Source: an uncultured Eubacterium sp.
Lineage (GTDB): Bacteria > Bacillota > Clostridia > Lachnospirales > CAG-274
Direction: 5' to 3'
Length of the DNA stretch: 64,000 bases
NCBI GenBank assembly: GCA_900545305.1
Contig: UQYD01000008.1
Location: forward strand, 4,392-68,391
Shown here: one piece after another, positions 49,616-58,550 of the stretch
Numbering within the stretch: position 1 is the first letter of the stretch
Layout: every line of letters begins with the position of its first letter
Notes under the pieces: generated by a model
The model's input: only the letters and a program-made list of their open reading frames with translations
Databases searched by the model: none
Told to the model about the DNA's origin: nothing
Program-made: the position numbers and the translations under genes

Positions 49616-50065
49616 CTAGAATAACTTATCACTATCTAATAAAATAGTAATTGGTCCATCATTTAAAAGTTCAACCTTCATATCAGCCTGAAAGACACCA
49701 CTTTCCACCTTTGGATAATGTTCTTTAGCATATTTTACAAAGTTATTGAAACTTTCCCTTGCCTCATCAGGCTTAGCACCCATAGCAAAGCTAGGGCGAT
49801 TGCCCTTTCTGGCATCAGCATATATTGTAAAGTTAGGAACTAAAAGCACACCGTAATCAAGGTCAGTTACAGACAAATTCATTTTATCCTCACTGTCCTC
49901 AAAAATACGGAGTTTTGTTATTTTGTTAAACATTCTTTCAAAGACACTTTCGTCATCTCCTGTATTCATTCCTACAAGAGCAAGTATGCCTTTATCTATC
50001 TTGCCCACAACCTCACCGTCAATAGTAACACTTGCGTGGGCAACTCTCTGCAAAACCAATCTCAT
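49616..50065 (-). CDS. dtd: D-aminoacyl-tRNA deacylase
   Basis: 149 aa; removes D-amino acids from mischarged tRNA. The N-terminus MRLVLQRVAHASVTIDGE and the Gly-Pro motif DGPITILLDS are conserved. The canonical SQFTL motif reads PNFTIYAD here; the Thr is kept but Ser-Gln are replaced. Its ATG overlaps the TAA of rel (TAATG). Confidence 0.94.
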   Translation of the reverse strand: MRLVLQRVAHASVTIDGEVVGKIDKGILALVGMNTGDDESVFERMFNKITKLRIFEDSEDKMNLSVTDLDYGVLLVPNFTIYADARKGNRPSFAMGAKPDEARESFNNFVKYAKEHYPKVESGVFQADMKVELLNDGPITILLDSDKLF

Positions 50066-52416
50066 TATGTTGTCACTCTCTCAATTCTGTCTACGCCAGA
50101 AATCTGTAATATCTTTTTACAAATAAACTCAAGCTGTTCCTTACCCTTTATCTTCATAGATAAATCAATAACCGCACTATCGTTCTTTAAAGCTCTGGCA
50201 TTTACATTTAATACTGGAACACCATCATCAACAAGAACTTTAAGAATATCAACTGTAAGACCATCTCTGTTAGGAGCAAATACTCTAATTTCAGCACTAT
50301 AGTTAGCTTCGCCCTTGTTATCAAGAGGTACACTCCATTCAGCCTCTAAAAGTCTTGCTCTTTCTTCTTCACTAAGATTAATAATGTTTACGCAGTCAGT
50401 TCTATGAATAGAAACACCTCTACCTCTTGTGACAAAGCCAACAATTTCATCACCAGGAACAGGACCACAGCACTTAGAGAATCTAACATCTGTATCGCCG
50501 ATACCCTTAATGTAAACACCACTTTTAGTCTTCTTTCTAGGAGCATTGGCTGCTGCAGCAGCTGCATCAACCTGAGCCTTAACAGCCTCCTCTTTTTCCT
50601 TTAAAAGCTGGTCGGCTGTCTTTTTCTTCTTTTCTTCAATCTGATAAAGCTCATTAAGTTTGTTTACTATCTGACCTTCTTTAAGTCCACCATGACCTAC
50701 AGCAGCACAAATAGAGTCCCAATCTCTAAAACTATATCTTTCAAGAACCTTAGCAACTAATTGAGGTGTAGTTAAATCGGCAATATTATAGCCTTTTCTC
50801 TTAGCTTCACGCTCAATAAGTTCTTTACCCTTTACTATATTTTCTTCTTTATTTATCTTCTTATACCATTGGTTAATTTTAGAGCGAGCCTGACTTGTCT
50901 TTACAAAGTTAAGCCAATCTCTACTTGGACCTCTGGAATTTTGGCTAGTAACAATTTCTACTCTATCGCCATTTTGGATTTGGTAGTCAAAGTTTACAAT
51001 TCTGCCGTTTACTCTAGCACCAACCATAGTATTACCTACAGCTGAATGAATAGCGTAGGCAAAGTCAACAGGTGTAGAGCCTTCTACAAGGCTTATTACC
51101 TCGCCACTAGGACTGAAACAGAATACACTATCATTAAAGGCATCAAGGTCTGTTTTAATAGTGTCCATAAATTCCTGATTATCTGACATATCTCTCTGCC
51201 ATTCAAGAATTCTTCTAAGCCAAGTAAGCTTAGCATCTTCACTTGTTTCTTCTTCAATTTCTGTTTTGCCCTGTTTGTATTTCCAGTGGGCAGCAATACC
51301 ATACTCAGCAGTTCTGTGCATTTCGTATGTTCTAATCTGTATTTCAAATATTATACCGTCCGGACCAATTAATGTATTGTGTAATGACTGATACATATTG
51401 GCCTTTGGCATAGCAATATAGTCTTTAAATCTGTTAGGCATAGGTGTATAAGCTTCGTGAACAACACCTAAAACCCCGTAACAGTCTTTTATACTTTCTA
51501 CTAAAACTCTAACTGCAAACAAGTCAAAAATCTGGTCAAGAGTTTTATTCTTGTTGTGCATTTTCTTGTAAATACTGAAGAAATGCTTTGGTCTGCCATA
51601 AACTGTACACTTAATGTCAGCTTCTTCACATTTCTGACGTATTTCCTTTACGATTTTTTCAACGTCAGCCTCACGTTCAGACTGCTTTCTGTGGATTTTA
51701 TCAGCTAAATCAAAATAAGCATCTTTATCCAAATATCTAAGACATAAATCCTCAAGCTCTGTCTTAATTTTGGAAATACCAAGACGGTCAGCCAAAGGTG
51801 CGTAAATATCAAGGGTTTCCTGTGCCTTTTCCTTTTGCTTTTCAGGTGTCATAAATGACAATGTTCTCATATTGTGAAGTCTATCGGCAATTTTTATAAG
51901 TATTACTCTTATATCCTTTGCCATAGACAAGAACATTTTTCTATAGTTTTCAGCCTGCATTTCCTCTTTTGAAGAATATTCAATTTTTTCAAGCTTTGTA
52001 ACACCGTCTACTAAAAGGGCAACATCAGGATTGAACATTTCAGATATTTGTTCAAGGGAGTACTGTGTATCTTCTACAACATCGTGAAGAATACCGGCTA
52101 CAATACTTTCCATATCCAATTCCAATTCAGCCAAAATTTTAGCAACTGAAAGAGGATGGATAATATAAGGTTCTCCAGATTTTCTCTTTTGGTTTCCGTG
52201 AGCCTTTCTCGCAAGATTATAGGCTTTCTCCACCATATCAAGATTTTTATTAGGACGATACTTTGCGATTTCAGCCAATAAATCTTTGTATAGCTGTTCT
52301 ATCTGTTCGTCTGTACTAACAGCCTCACCTACAGGCTTGTTACTTCTGGTAGCCTTTTGAGAAACTATATTATCCTCGATTATTAATTTGTTGTCATCAA
52401 TAGTGTCTTTGCCCAT
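50065..52416 (-). CDS. relA: Bifunctional (p)ppGpp synthetase/hydrolase
   Basis: 783 aa Rel enzyme controlling the stringent response. HD hydrolase domain with GILHDVVEDTQYS near residue 95, synthetase domain with FKDYIAMPKANMYQSLH near 310, TGS domain (about 400-460) and a C-terminal ACT domain. Both catalytic halves look intact. The ATG at 52416 lies 9 nt after AAGGAA; a GTG three codons earlier is too close. First gene of the long unit down to the TPR gene. Confidence 0.96.
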   Translation of the reverse strand: MGKDTIDDNKLIIEDNIVSQKATRSNKPVGEAVSTDEQIEQLYKDLLAEIAKYRPNKNLDMVEKAYNLARKAHGNQKRKSGEPYIIHPLSVAKILAELELDMESIVAGILHDVVEDTQYSLEQISEMFNPDVALLVDGVTKLEKIEYSSKEEMQAENYRKMFLSMAKDIRVILIKIADRLHNMRTLSFMTPEKQKEKAQETLDIYAPLADRLGISKIKTELEDLCLRYLDKDAYFDLADKIHRKQSEREADVEKIVKEIRQKCEEADIKCTVYGRPKHFFSIYKKMHNKNKTLDQIFDLFAVRVLVESIKDCYGVLGVVHEAYTPMPNRFKDYIAMPKANMYQSLHNTLIGPDGIIFEIQIRTYEMHRTAEYGIAAHWKYKQGKTEIEEETSEDAKLTWLRRILEWQRDMSDNQEFMDTIKTDLDAFNDSVFCFSPSGEVISLVEGSTPVDFAYAIHSAVGNTMVGARVNGRIVNFDYQIQNGDRVEIVTSQNSRGPSRDWLNFVKTSQARSKINQWYKKINKEENIVKGKELIEREAKRKGYNIADLTTPQLVAKVLERYSFRDWDSICAAVGHGGLKEGQIVNKLNELYQIEEKKKKTADQLLKEKEEAVKAQVDAAAAAANAPRKKTKSGVYIKGIGDTDVRFSKCCGPVPGDEIVGFVTRGRGVSIHRTDCVNIINLSEEERARLLEAEWSVPLDNKGEANYSAEIRVFAPNRDGLTVDILKVLVDDGVPVLNVNARALKNDSAVIDLSMKIKGKEQLEFICKKILQISGVDRIERVTT

Positions 52417-52445
52417 AAAACTCACTTCCTTATAAAATAAATATT

Positions 52446-52474
52446 ATTATACCCCTTTTTATGGCAATTTTCAA
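52446..52474 (-). promoter_or_regulatory. Promoter of the rel operon
   Basis: TTGAAA (52474-52469), 17-nt spacer, TATAAT (52451-52446), 30 nt before the rel ATG. Confidence 0.75.
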
Positions 52475-52526
52475 GAGAAATCGCCATAGTCAGATAAGTA
52501 AATAATCAATTTTTTCACTTATCTCT

Positions 52527-53006
52527 TTATTGTGGATAAACAAGGTTTTCATCTTTCAAGTTATAGAGAACTTCGTCAAGGAATTTCTTGCTTTCCCACT
52601 TAGCCAATGTTAAATTGTGGTCAAGGTAGTTACCACATTCCTTTGAAGTTGTAGCTGGTACAACGCCTTCAAAATCTCTTACATATTCAAAAGACTTTGT
52701 AATAACATCTGCAACGTCCTTAGATGATAAATCGCCCTTGAAAATCAAGTACATACCTGTTCTGCAACCCATTGGTCCAACATAAATAACCTTATCTGCC
52801 CAACCACTTTCGTCACTTCTTAAATAAACAGCTAAAAGATGTTCAAGAGTGTGTATAGCAGGAATATCTACAGGTGGTTCAATATTAGGTCTTTTAATTC
52901 TTACATCAAAAGTAGTAACTGTTTCGTTACCAACACTATCCTTTCTTGAAACATATATACCTCTTAATAATCTATCGTGGTCAATAGTAAAACTAGCAAC
53001 TTTCAT
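52527..53006 (-). CDS. luxS: S-ribosylhomocysteine lyase
   Basis: 159 aa. Splits S-ribosylhomocysteine into homocysteine and DPD, the AI-2 precursor. The metal site HTLEHLLAVYL (residues 52-62), the catalytic Cys in VGPMGCRTGMYLI and the distal His region near HN are present. Single gene. A weak stem (AGATAAGT/ACTTATCT, 52492-52524) follows without a T run. Confidence 0.97.
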   Translation of the reverse strand: MKVASFTIDHDRLLRGIYVSRKDSVGNETVTTFDVRIKRPNIEPPVDIPAIHTLEHLLAVYLRSDESGWADKVIYVGPMGCRTGMYLIFKGDLSSKDVADVITKSFEYVRDFEGVVPATTSKECGNYLDHNLTLAKWESKKFLDEVLYNLKDENLVYPQ

Positions 53007-53044
53007 ATTTTACACTCCTTAATTTAAAACTAATATTCAGATTT

Positions 53045-53073
53045 ATTTTAAACCTTTTCCGACAACTTTACAA
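53045..53073 (-). promoter_or_regulatory. Promoter of luxS
   Basis: TTGTAA (53073-53068), 17-nt spacer, TAAAAT (53050-53045). Confidence 0.55.
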
Positions 53074-53206
53074 GTCTATTGACAACAAATATTTATACCA
53101 ATTTTTTGGATATTTATAACTTCTGTACAAAGACCTATTTCCTACTAAACCCATAGCCAAAATAACTTAAAAAACTCCAATTTTTATCACAAAAAACGGC
53201 TTTTGT

Positions 53207-53224
53207 TTGATATTAAATTAACAA
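53207..53224. promoter_or_regulatory. Rex-like operator before the rnf operon
   Basis: TTGATATTAAATTAACAA matches the Rex box TTGTTAA-N4-TTAACAA with a perfect right half and 5 of 7 on the left. It lies 33 nt upstream of the rnf -35 box. Rex senses NADH/NAD+, which would suit an NAD-reducing complex. Confidence 0.5.
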
Positions 53225-53256
53225 GTAAAACGGGCAACAAAATTGGCGAATTACCT

Positions 53257-53285
53257 TGAAATTTAATTGAAAATATTGTATCATA
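53257..53285 (+). promoter_or_regulatory. Promoter of the rnf operon
   Basis: TTGAAA (53257-53262), 17-nt spacer, TATCAT (53280-53285). The leader has a stem GTTGTAG/CTACAAC (53301-53337) and a GACGG/CCGTC stem (53342-53358). Confidence 0.55.
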
Positions 53286-53381
53286 TAGACATATATATAG
53301 TTGTAGATACATTGATTTGTATAATATTACTACAACTATTAGACGGTTGGTTTCCGTCAAAAAATTATAGGAGGCATGGTT

Positions 53382-54725
53382 ATGAATTTACAGACCTTTA
53401 ACCGTGGAGGTATTCATCCGCCGGATGGCAAAGCCTTAGCTAAGGATAAGCCTATCCAGATACTTATGCCAAAAGAGGGTTCTCTTTTAGTTTACCCAAT
53501 GAGCCAGCATATTGGTGCACCTTGTGAACCAGTTGTAGCTAAGGGTGACAGAGTTCTCGTAGGTCAGAAAATCGCCGAAGCCGGTGGTTTCGTTTCTGCA
53601 CCTATTCACGCATCTGTATCAGGCACAGTAAAGGATATTAAGCCTATGGCTACTCCAAGTGGTGCTATGGTTAAATCCATTATCATTGAAAACGATGGTT
53701 TATACGAGGAAGACCCATCTATTGGCAAAGACACAGATTACGAGTCTTTTTCAAATGAAAAAATCCTTGAAAAAGTTAAGGAAGCCGGTATTGTAGGTCT
53801 TGGTGGTGCAGGTTTCCCAACTCACGTTAAGCTCAACCCACCTAAGGATTGCAAGATTGACACTGTTATTGTAAACGGTGCTGAATGTGAACCTTACCTT
53901 ACAACTGACTACAGACTCCTTATGGAACAGCCTGAAAAAGTTGTAAAGGGTCTTGAAATTATCCTCAAACTTTTCCCAGACGCAACAGGCTATATTGCTA
54001 TTGAAAACAACAAACCTGACGCTATTGAAAAGGTTGTTAAAACTGTTGGAAATAACCCTAGAATAAAGGTTCTTGCTCTTATGACTAAGTATCCTCAGGG
54101 TTCTGAAAAACAGCTTATTAACGCCGTTACTGGCAGAGAAGTTCCTTCAGGTGCTTTACCAGCAAATGCTGGCTGTATTGTAGATAATGTAGACACAGTT
54201 GTAGCTATTGAAACAGCTGTATGCGAAGACAGACCTTTAATGCGTCGTATCGTTACATTAACTGGTAAGGCTGCTAATAACCCTGGTAACTATGAAATTC
54301 GTATCGGTATGAACATGAATGAGCTTATTGAAATGGCAGGAGGTTTAAATGAAGACCTCGGCAAGATTATTGCTGGTGGTCCTATGATGGGTCCGGCTAT
54401 GTTCTCAACTGACTGTCCATTTATAAAGACTTCTTCTGCTCTTTTATGTCTTACTAAGAAAGATGCTGAACTTCCACCTGAAAGCAACTGTATTCGTTGT
54501 GCTAAGTGTATCAACGCCTGTCCAATGGGTCTTATGCCTGCTAAGCTTAATAAGCTCGCTCTTGCAAAGGACTACGAAGGTTTTGCTGCTAACAACGGTC
54601 TTGATTGTATTGAATGTGGTTCTTGCTCTTATGTATGTCCAGCTAAGCGTCACCTTACTCAGACTCTCAGAATTTGTAAGCGTGAAACAATGGCTATTAT
54701 GAGAGCTAAGGCACAGAAGAAATAG
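53382..54725 (+). CDS. rnfC: Rnf complex subunit C
   Basis: 447 aa. NADH-binding peripheral subunit of the ferredoxin:NAD+ oxidoreductase. An N-terminal biotinyl-like fold, the FMN/NADH domain with GIVGLGGAGFPTHVKL near residue 135, and two [4Fe-4S] motifs, CIRCAKCINACPMG (near 370) and CIECGSCSYVCPAK (near 409). The ATG at 53382 lies 7 nt after AGGAGG; an ATG two codons earlier overlaps it. First gene of rnfCDGEAB. Confidence 0.97.
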   Translation: MNLQTFNRGGIHPPDGKALAKDKPIQILMPKEGSLLVYPMSQHIGAPCEPVVAKGDRVLVGQKIAEAGGFVSAPIHASVSGTVKDIKPMATPSGAMVKSIIIENDGLYEEDPSIGKDTDYESFSNEKILEKVKEAGIVGLGGAGFPTHVKLNPPKDCKIDTVIVNGAECEPYLTTDYRLLMEQPEKVVKGLEIILKLFPDATGYIAIENNKPDAIEKVVKTVGNNPRIKVLALMTKYPQGSEKQLINAVTGREVPSGALPANAGCIVDNVDTVVAIETAVCEDRPLMRRIVTLTGKAANNPGNYEIRIGMNMNELIEMAGGLNEDLGKIIAGGPMMGPAMFSTDCPFIKTSSALLCLTKKDAELPPESNCIRCAKCINACPMGLMPAKLNKLALAKDYEGFAANNGLDCIECGSCSYVCPAKRHLTQTLRICKRETMAIMRAKAQKK

Positions 54726-54739
54726 GAGGATGACAGACA

Positions 54740-55753
54740 ATGGGAAATAATAATTTAATGGTGTCCGGCACTCCCCATATTCGTTCCAATGAAACTGTAA
54801 CATCTATTATGAGAGATGTTGTAATTGCCCTTTGCCCTGCTGCAATTATGGGTATCATTTTCTTTGGTATTAGTGCCGCTATTGAAATTGCAATGTGTAT
54901 TGCATCATGTATCGTTTTTGAATATCTTTATAACAAAATTGCTAAGAAGCCAAACACTATTCACGATTTATCAGCAGTAGTAACCGGTCTTTTATTAGCA
55001 ATGAACCTTCCTGCACTTAATATGGGTGCACACCCTATTGCAGTATTTGCAATGCCTATTATTGGCTCACTCTTTTCAATCGTTATTGCAAAGATGCTTT
55101 TCGGTGGTTTAGGTCAGAACTTTATTAACCCAGCTCTTGCTGGTAGAGCGTTTTTAGTTGCATCTTATCCAACACTTATGACTGGTAGTGCTTTTGTTCC
55201 TACTAACTTTATGAAGGGTGTTGACGCTGCAACATATGCTACTCCACTTGCTCAGATTAAGGAAGCCGGTGCTCTTAATACTTCATTTGTTGACCTTTTA
55301 GTAGGTAACTGTGGTGGTACTATTGGCGAAACTTGTGCTATTGCCTTAATTCTTGGTGGTGTTTACCTTATTGTTAAGAAAGTTATTTCTTGGAGAACTC
55401 CTGTTGTTTATATTGCAACTGTATTAGTTCTTACATATATCTTCAAGCTCTCTGGTATTGAAGCTGCATCTGCAAGACAGCCTATTCAGGAACTTTTCGC
55501 AGGTGGTTTAATGCTCGGTGCTTTCTTTATGGCAACTGACTATGCTTCAACTCCTGTAACTCCAAAGGGTAAGATTATTATGGGTCTTGGCTGTGGTATC
55601 ATTACTGTTTTAATCAGAGTATTTGGTGGTTATCCAGAAGGTGTATCTTACTCAATCCTTCTTATGAACCTTGCTGCTCCACTTATTGACAGATACACAG
55701 CACCTAAGAAATTTGGCTATGTTAAGCCGGTAAAAGTTAAGGAGGTGAAGTAA
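54740..55753 (+). CDS. rnfD: Rnf complex subunit D
   Basis: 337 aa, about nine to ten membrane helices, homologous to NqrB. A covalent FMN is expected on the Thr of TYATPLAQ (near residue 168). Other motifs are GGLGQNFINPALAGRAF and MATDYASTPVTPKG. Part of the ion-moving core. It follows rnfC by 14 nt. Confidence 0.96.
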   Translation: MGNNNLMVSGTPHIRSNETVTSIMRDVVIALCPAAIMGIIFFGISAAIEIAMCIASCIVFEYLYNKIAKKPNTIHDLSAVVTGLLLAMNLPALNMGAHPIAVFAMPIIGSLFSIVIAKMLFGGLGQNFINPALAGRAFLVASYPTLMTGSAFVPTNFMKGVDAATYATPLAQIKEAGALNTSFVDLLVGNCGGTIGETCAIALILGGVYLIVKKVISWRTPVVYIATVLVLTYIFKLSGIEAASARQPIQELFAGGLMLGAFFMATDYASTPVTPKGKIIMGLGCGIITVLIRVFGGYPEGVSYSILLMNLAAPLIDRYTAPKKFGYVKPVKVKEVK

Positions 55754-55754
55754 T

Positions 55755-56366
55755 ATGTCAATCGTAAAACCAGCTGCTATATTATTAATTATTTGTGCTA
55801 TCGTTTCTGGTATTTTAGGCTATGTAAACGATGTTACAACTGCACCTATTGCTGCTGCTGACAAAAAGACAACAGAAGAAAGTATGAATGCTGTTCTTGC
55901 CGATGCTCAATGGGGCGAAACTGTAGAAGTTAATTATGAAACTGGAGATGACAACGGTACAGTTATTACTTCTTACACTCCAGGTTTAAATCCTGATGGC
56001 TCTATCAAGGGCTATGCTGTTTCTGTTACTACAAAGGGCTTTAGTGCAGGTTTAAAGCTTATGTACGGTATTGATGCAAACAGCAATGATGACAACGGTA
56101 CTGACGAAGGTACTATTACAGGTCTTTCTGTAGTTGATAACTCAAATGAAACTCCTGGTCTTGGTGCTAACAGCTCTAAGCCAGAATGGAGTGGTCAGTT
56201 TGCCGGCAAGAAAGGCGAACTTGAAGTAACTAAGACTGGTAGTGCTACAGACAGCCAGATTAACGCCATTACCGGTGCTACAATCACATCAAAGGCAGTT
56301 ACTTTATCTGCAAATGATGTATCAAAATACTATGAAGATACTATTAAAAAGGAGGGTAATAAATAA
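55755..56366 (+). CDS. rnfG: Rnf complex subunit G
   Basis: 203 aa. One N-terminal membrane anchor and an outside FMN-binding domain. The flavinylation motif TGAT (NAITGATITSKAV) puts FMN on a Thr near residue 176. Its last base overlaps the rnfE start region. Attachment would need an ApbE-type flavin transferase, not encoded in this window. Confidence 0.95.
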   Translation: MSIVKPAAILLIICAIVSGILGYVNDVTTAPIAAADKKTTEESMNAVLADAQWGETVEVNYETGDDNGTVITSYTPGLNPDGSIKGYAVSVTTKGFSAGLKLMYGIDANSNDDNGTDEGTITGLSVVDNSNETPGLGANSSKPEWSGQFAGKKGELEVTKTGSATDSQINAITGATITSKAVTLSANDVSKYYEDTIKKEGNK

Positions 56367-56959
56367 TGAATCCACTTAAAATTATTAAAAACGGTATTAT
56401 TGATGAAAACCCTACTTTTTCACAGGTTATCGGTATGTGTCCTACCCTTGCCGTTACAACATCTTTTATGAACGGTCTTGGTATGGGTTTATCTACAACA
56501 GCAGTTCTTATCTGCTCAAATATTGCTATTTCTTTAATTAGAAAAATTGTTCCGGACCAGGTTAGAATACCTTGCTTTATCGTAGTTATCGCTGGTTTCG
56601 TTACATTAATTCAGATGCTTTTAAAGGCTTATGTTCCAGCTCTTAACGCATCACTTGGTATGTTCATACCTCTTATCGTTGTAAACTGTATTATCCTCGG
56701 TCGTGCAGAAGCATATGCTTCAAAGAACAACCCTATTGCTTCTTTATTTGACGGTCTTGGTATGGGTCTTGGTTTCACCCTTGCCCTTTCAGTTTTAGGT
56801 ATCGTTAGAGAACTTCTCGGTAGTGGTTCTATCTTTGGTTACACATTACCAGAAATTTTCCCAAGAACTATTCTTATGATTTTACCACCAGGTGCTTTCT
56901 TTACACTTGCATTCTTAATGGTAATTTTCAATTTATTAAAGAATAAGAAGAACGCATAG
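56366..56959 (+). CDS. rnfE: Rnf complex subunit E
   Basis: 197 aa, six membrane helices, NqrD-like. The motifs NPTFSQVIGMCPTLAVTTSF and ILGRAEAYASKNN are conserved. RnfA and RnfE are inverted relatives that hold an Fe-S cluster between them. Starts as rnfG ends. Confidence 0.96.
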   Translation: MNPLKIIKNGIIDENPTFSQVIGMCPTLAVTTSFMNGLGMGLSTTAVLICSNIAISLIRKIVPDQVRIPCFIVVIAGFVTLIQMLLKAYVPALNASLGMFIPLIVVNCIILGRAEAYASKNNPIASLFDGLGMGLGFTLALSVLGIVRELLGSGSIFGYTLPEIFPRTILMILPPGAFFTLAFLMVIFNLLKNKKNA

Positions 56960-56973
56960 GAGGTGGACAAATT

Positions 56974-57546
56974 ATGAGTTTATTTATATTATTTCTTGGT
57001 GCAATTTTTGTAAACAACTTTATTTTCTCTAAGTTCTTAGGTATCTGTCCATTCCTCGGTGTTTCAAAGAAAGTTGAAACAGCAGCAGGTATGGGTGTAG
57101 CAGTTATATTCGTTATAACTCTTGCAAGTGCTGCAACATGGGTTGTATATAACCTTGTACTTGTTAAACTTGGTCTTGAATACCTTTACAATATTGCATT
57201 TATCTTAATTATTGCTTCTCTTGTACAGTTCGTTGAAATGTTTATCAAGAAGTCTTCACCATCTCTCTATCAGGCACTTGGTGTTTACCTTCCACTTATT
57301 ACAACAAACTGTGCTGTACTCGGTGTTGCTGTTTTAAATATGGATAACAAATATGACTTTATCCAGTCTATTGTAAACGGTGTTGGTGCTGCTATCGGTT
57401 TTACACTTGCAATCGTACTTTTTGCCGGTGTAAGAGAAAGAATTGCATCTAACAATATTCCAAAGGCATTTCAGGGATTCCCTATTGCTTTAATAACAGC
57501 AGGCTTAATGTCAATAGCCTTTTTAGGCTTTTCCGGTATGCTTTAA
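56974..57546 (+). CDS. rnfA: Rnf complex subunit A
   Basis: 190 aa, six membrane helices, NqrE-like. NNFIFSKFLGICPFLGVSKK and LITTNCAVLGVAVLN carry the conserved Cys residues thought to bind the membrane [2Fe-2S] cluster. AGGAGGTGG precedes the ATG. Confidence 0.97.
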   Translation: MSLFILFLGAIFVNNFIFSKFLGICPFLGVSKKVETAAGMGVAVIFVITLASAATWVVYNLVLVKLGLEYLYNIAFILIIASLVQFVEMFIKKSSPSLYQALGVYLPLITTNCAVLGVAVLNMDNKYDFIQSIVNGVGAAIGFTLAIVLFAGVRERIASNNIPKAFQGFPIALITAGLMSIAFLGFSGML

Positions 57547-57561
57547 GAGGAGGAGAAAACA

Positions 57562-58356
57562 ATGTTAAACGCTATATTATTCCCTATACTTGTTGTAGGT
57601 GGTTTAGGTGTTCTCTTTGGTATCATACTCGGTATTGCTGCTATTAAGTTTAGAGTAGAAAGAGACCCTAAGATTGATTCTATTAGAGAAGCACTTCCTG
57701 GTGCTAACTGTGGTGGTTGTGGTTTCGCAGGCTGTGATGCTTTAGCTGAAGCTATTGCTACTGGTAAAGCTCCTGTAAATGGCTGTCCTGTTGGTGGTGC
57801 AAAGGCTGCTGCTGCAATCGGCGAAATTATGGGTGTTAAGGCTGATACTTCTGCTAAGAAAACAGCCTTTGTAAAATGTAATGGTACTTGTGACAAGGCT
57901 AAGAACAAGTTTGAATACTATGGTGCACCTGACTGTGTATACGAAAATGGTATTAACGGTGGTGCAAAGGCTTGTGCTTATGGTTGTCTTGGTGACGGTA
58001 ACTGTGTTAAGGCTTGTAACTTCGATGCCCTTCATGTTGTAGACGGTGTAGCCGTTGTTGATAAGGATAAATGTGTTGCCTGTGGTGCCTGTATTAAGGC
58101 TTGTCCAAAGCACTTAATTGAATTAGTTCCTTACGATAACCTTATTAGAGTTGCTTGTAATTCTAAGGATATGCCAAAGGCAACAAAGGATAACTGTGCA
58201 GCAGGTTGTATGGGTTGTAAAATCTGTGAAAGAAACTGCCCTAGCGAAGCTGTTACTGTTACTGACTTCCTTGCTCATGTTGATTATGACAAGTGTACTC
58301 AGTGTGGTATCTGTACAGAAAAATGTCCTACAAAGGCAATCGCTAAAAGAGCTTAA
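57562..58356 (+). CDS. rnfB: Rnf complex subunit B
   Basis: 264 aa, the ferredoxin-accepting subunit. One N-terminal helix, a [4Fe-4S] domain with C50, C53, C58 and C75 (GANCGGCGFAGCDA), then further clusters, CVACGACIKACPK near 172-183, CMGCKICERNCP and CTQCGICTEKCP near the end. Together they pass electrons from reduced ferredoxin to the membrane part. Last gene of the operon. Confidence 0.97.
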   Translation: MLNAILFPILVVGGLGVLFGIILGIAAIKFRVERDPKIDSIREALPGANCGGCGFAGCDALAEAIATGKAPVNGCPVGGAKAAAAIGEIMGVKADTSAKKTAFVKCNGTCDKAKNKFEYYGAPDCVYENGINGGAKACAYGCLGDGNCVKACNFDALHVVDGVAVVDKDKCVACGACIKACPKHLIELVPYDNLIRVACNSKDMPKATKDNCAAGCMGCKICERNCPSEAVTVTDFLAHVDYDKCTQCGICTEKCPTKAIAKRA

Positions 58357-58370
58357 TTACATTTAATATT

Positions 58371-58461
58371 GAAACGGTATAGTATTTGATATATACCCTC
58401 TTTACTGGACTCCCAGTAAGGAGCGTACATATCAGTATTTACTATGCCGTTTCTTTTTTTT
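58371..58461 (+). terminator. Long hairpin and T run after rnfB
   Basis: 83-nt nearly continuous stem in three parts: GAAACGGTATAGTA/TACTATGCCGTTTC, TGATATATAC/GTACATATCA and CTCTTTACTGG/CCAGTAAGGAG with a 4-nt loop ACTC. A run of eight Ts follows. It is far longer than the terminators elsewhere in the window. Confidence 0.85.
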
Positions 58462-58494
58462 GCCTAAAATGGGCTGTAAACATACCAGTCAATA

Positions 58495-58527
58495 TAAAAA
58501 TAGCCTCATTTCCGAAGAAATGAGGCT
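58495..58527 (-). terminator. Terminator of the lipoprotein gene
   Basis: AGCCTCATTTC/GAAATGAGGCT with a TTCG loop and a T-rich run on the minus strand. Confidence 0.9.
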
Positions 58528-58550
58528 TGTTAGTAGCATCCTCTTATTTA

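Noticed and set aside
52492..52524. Terminator after luxS
   Set aside because: The 8-bp stem lacks a T run, so termination is not supported.
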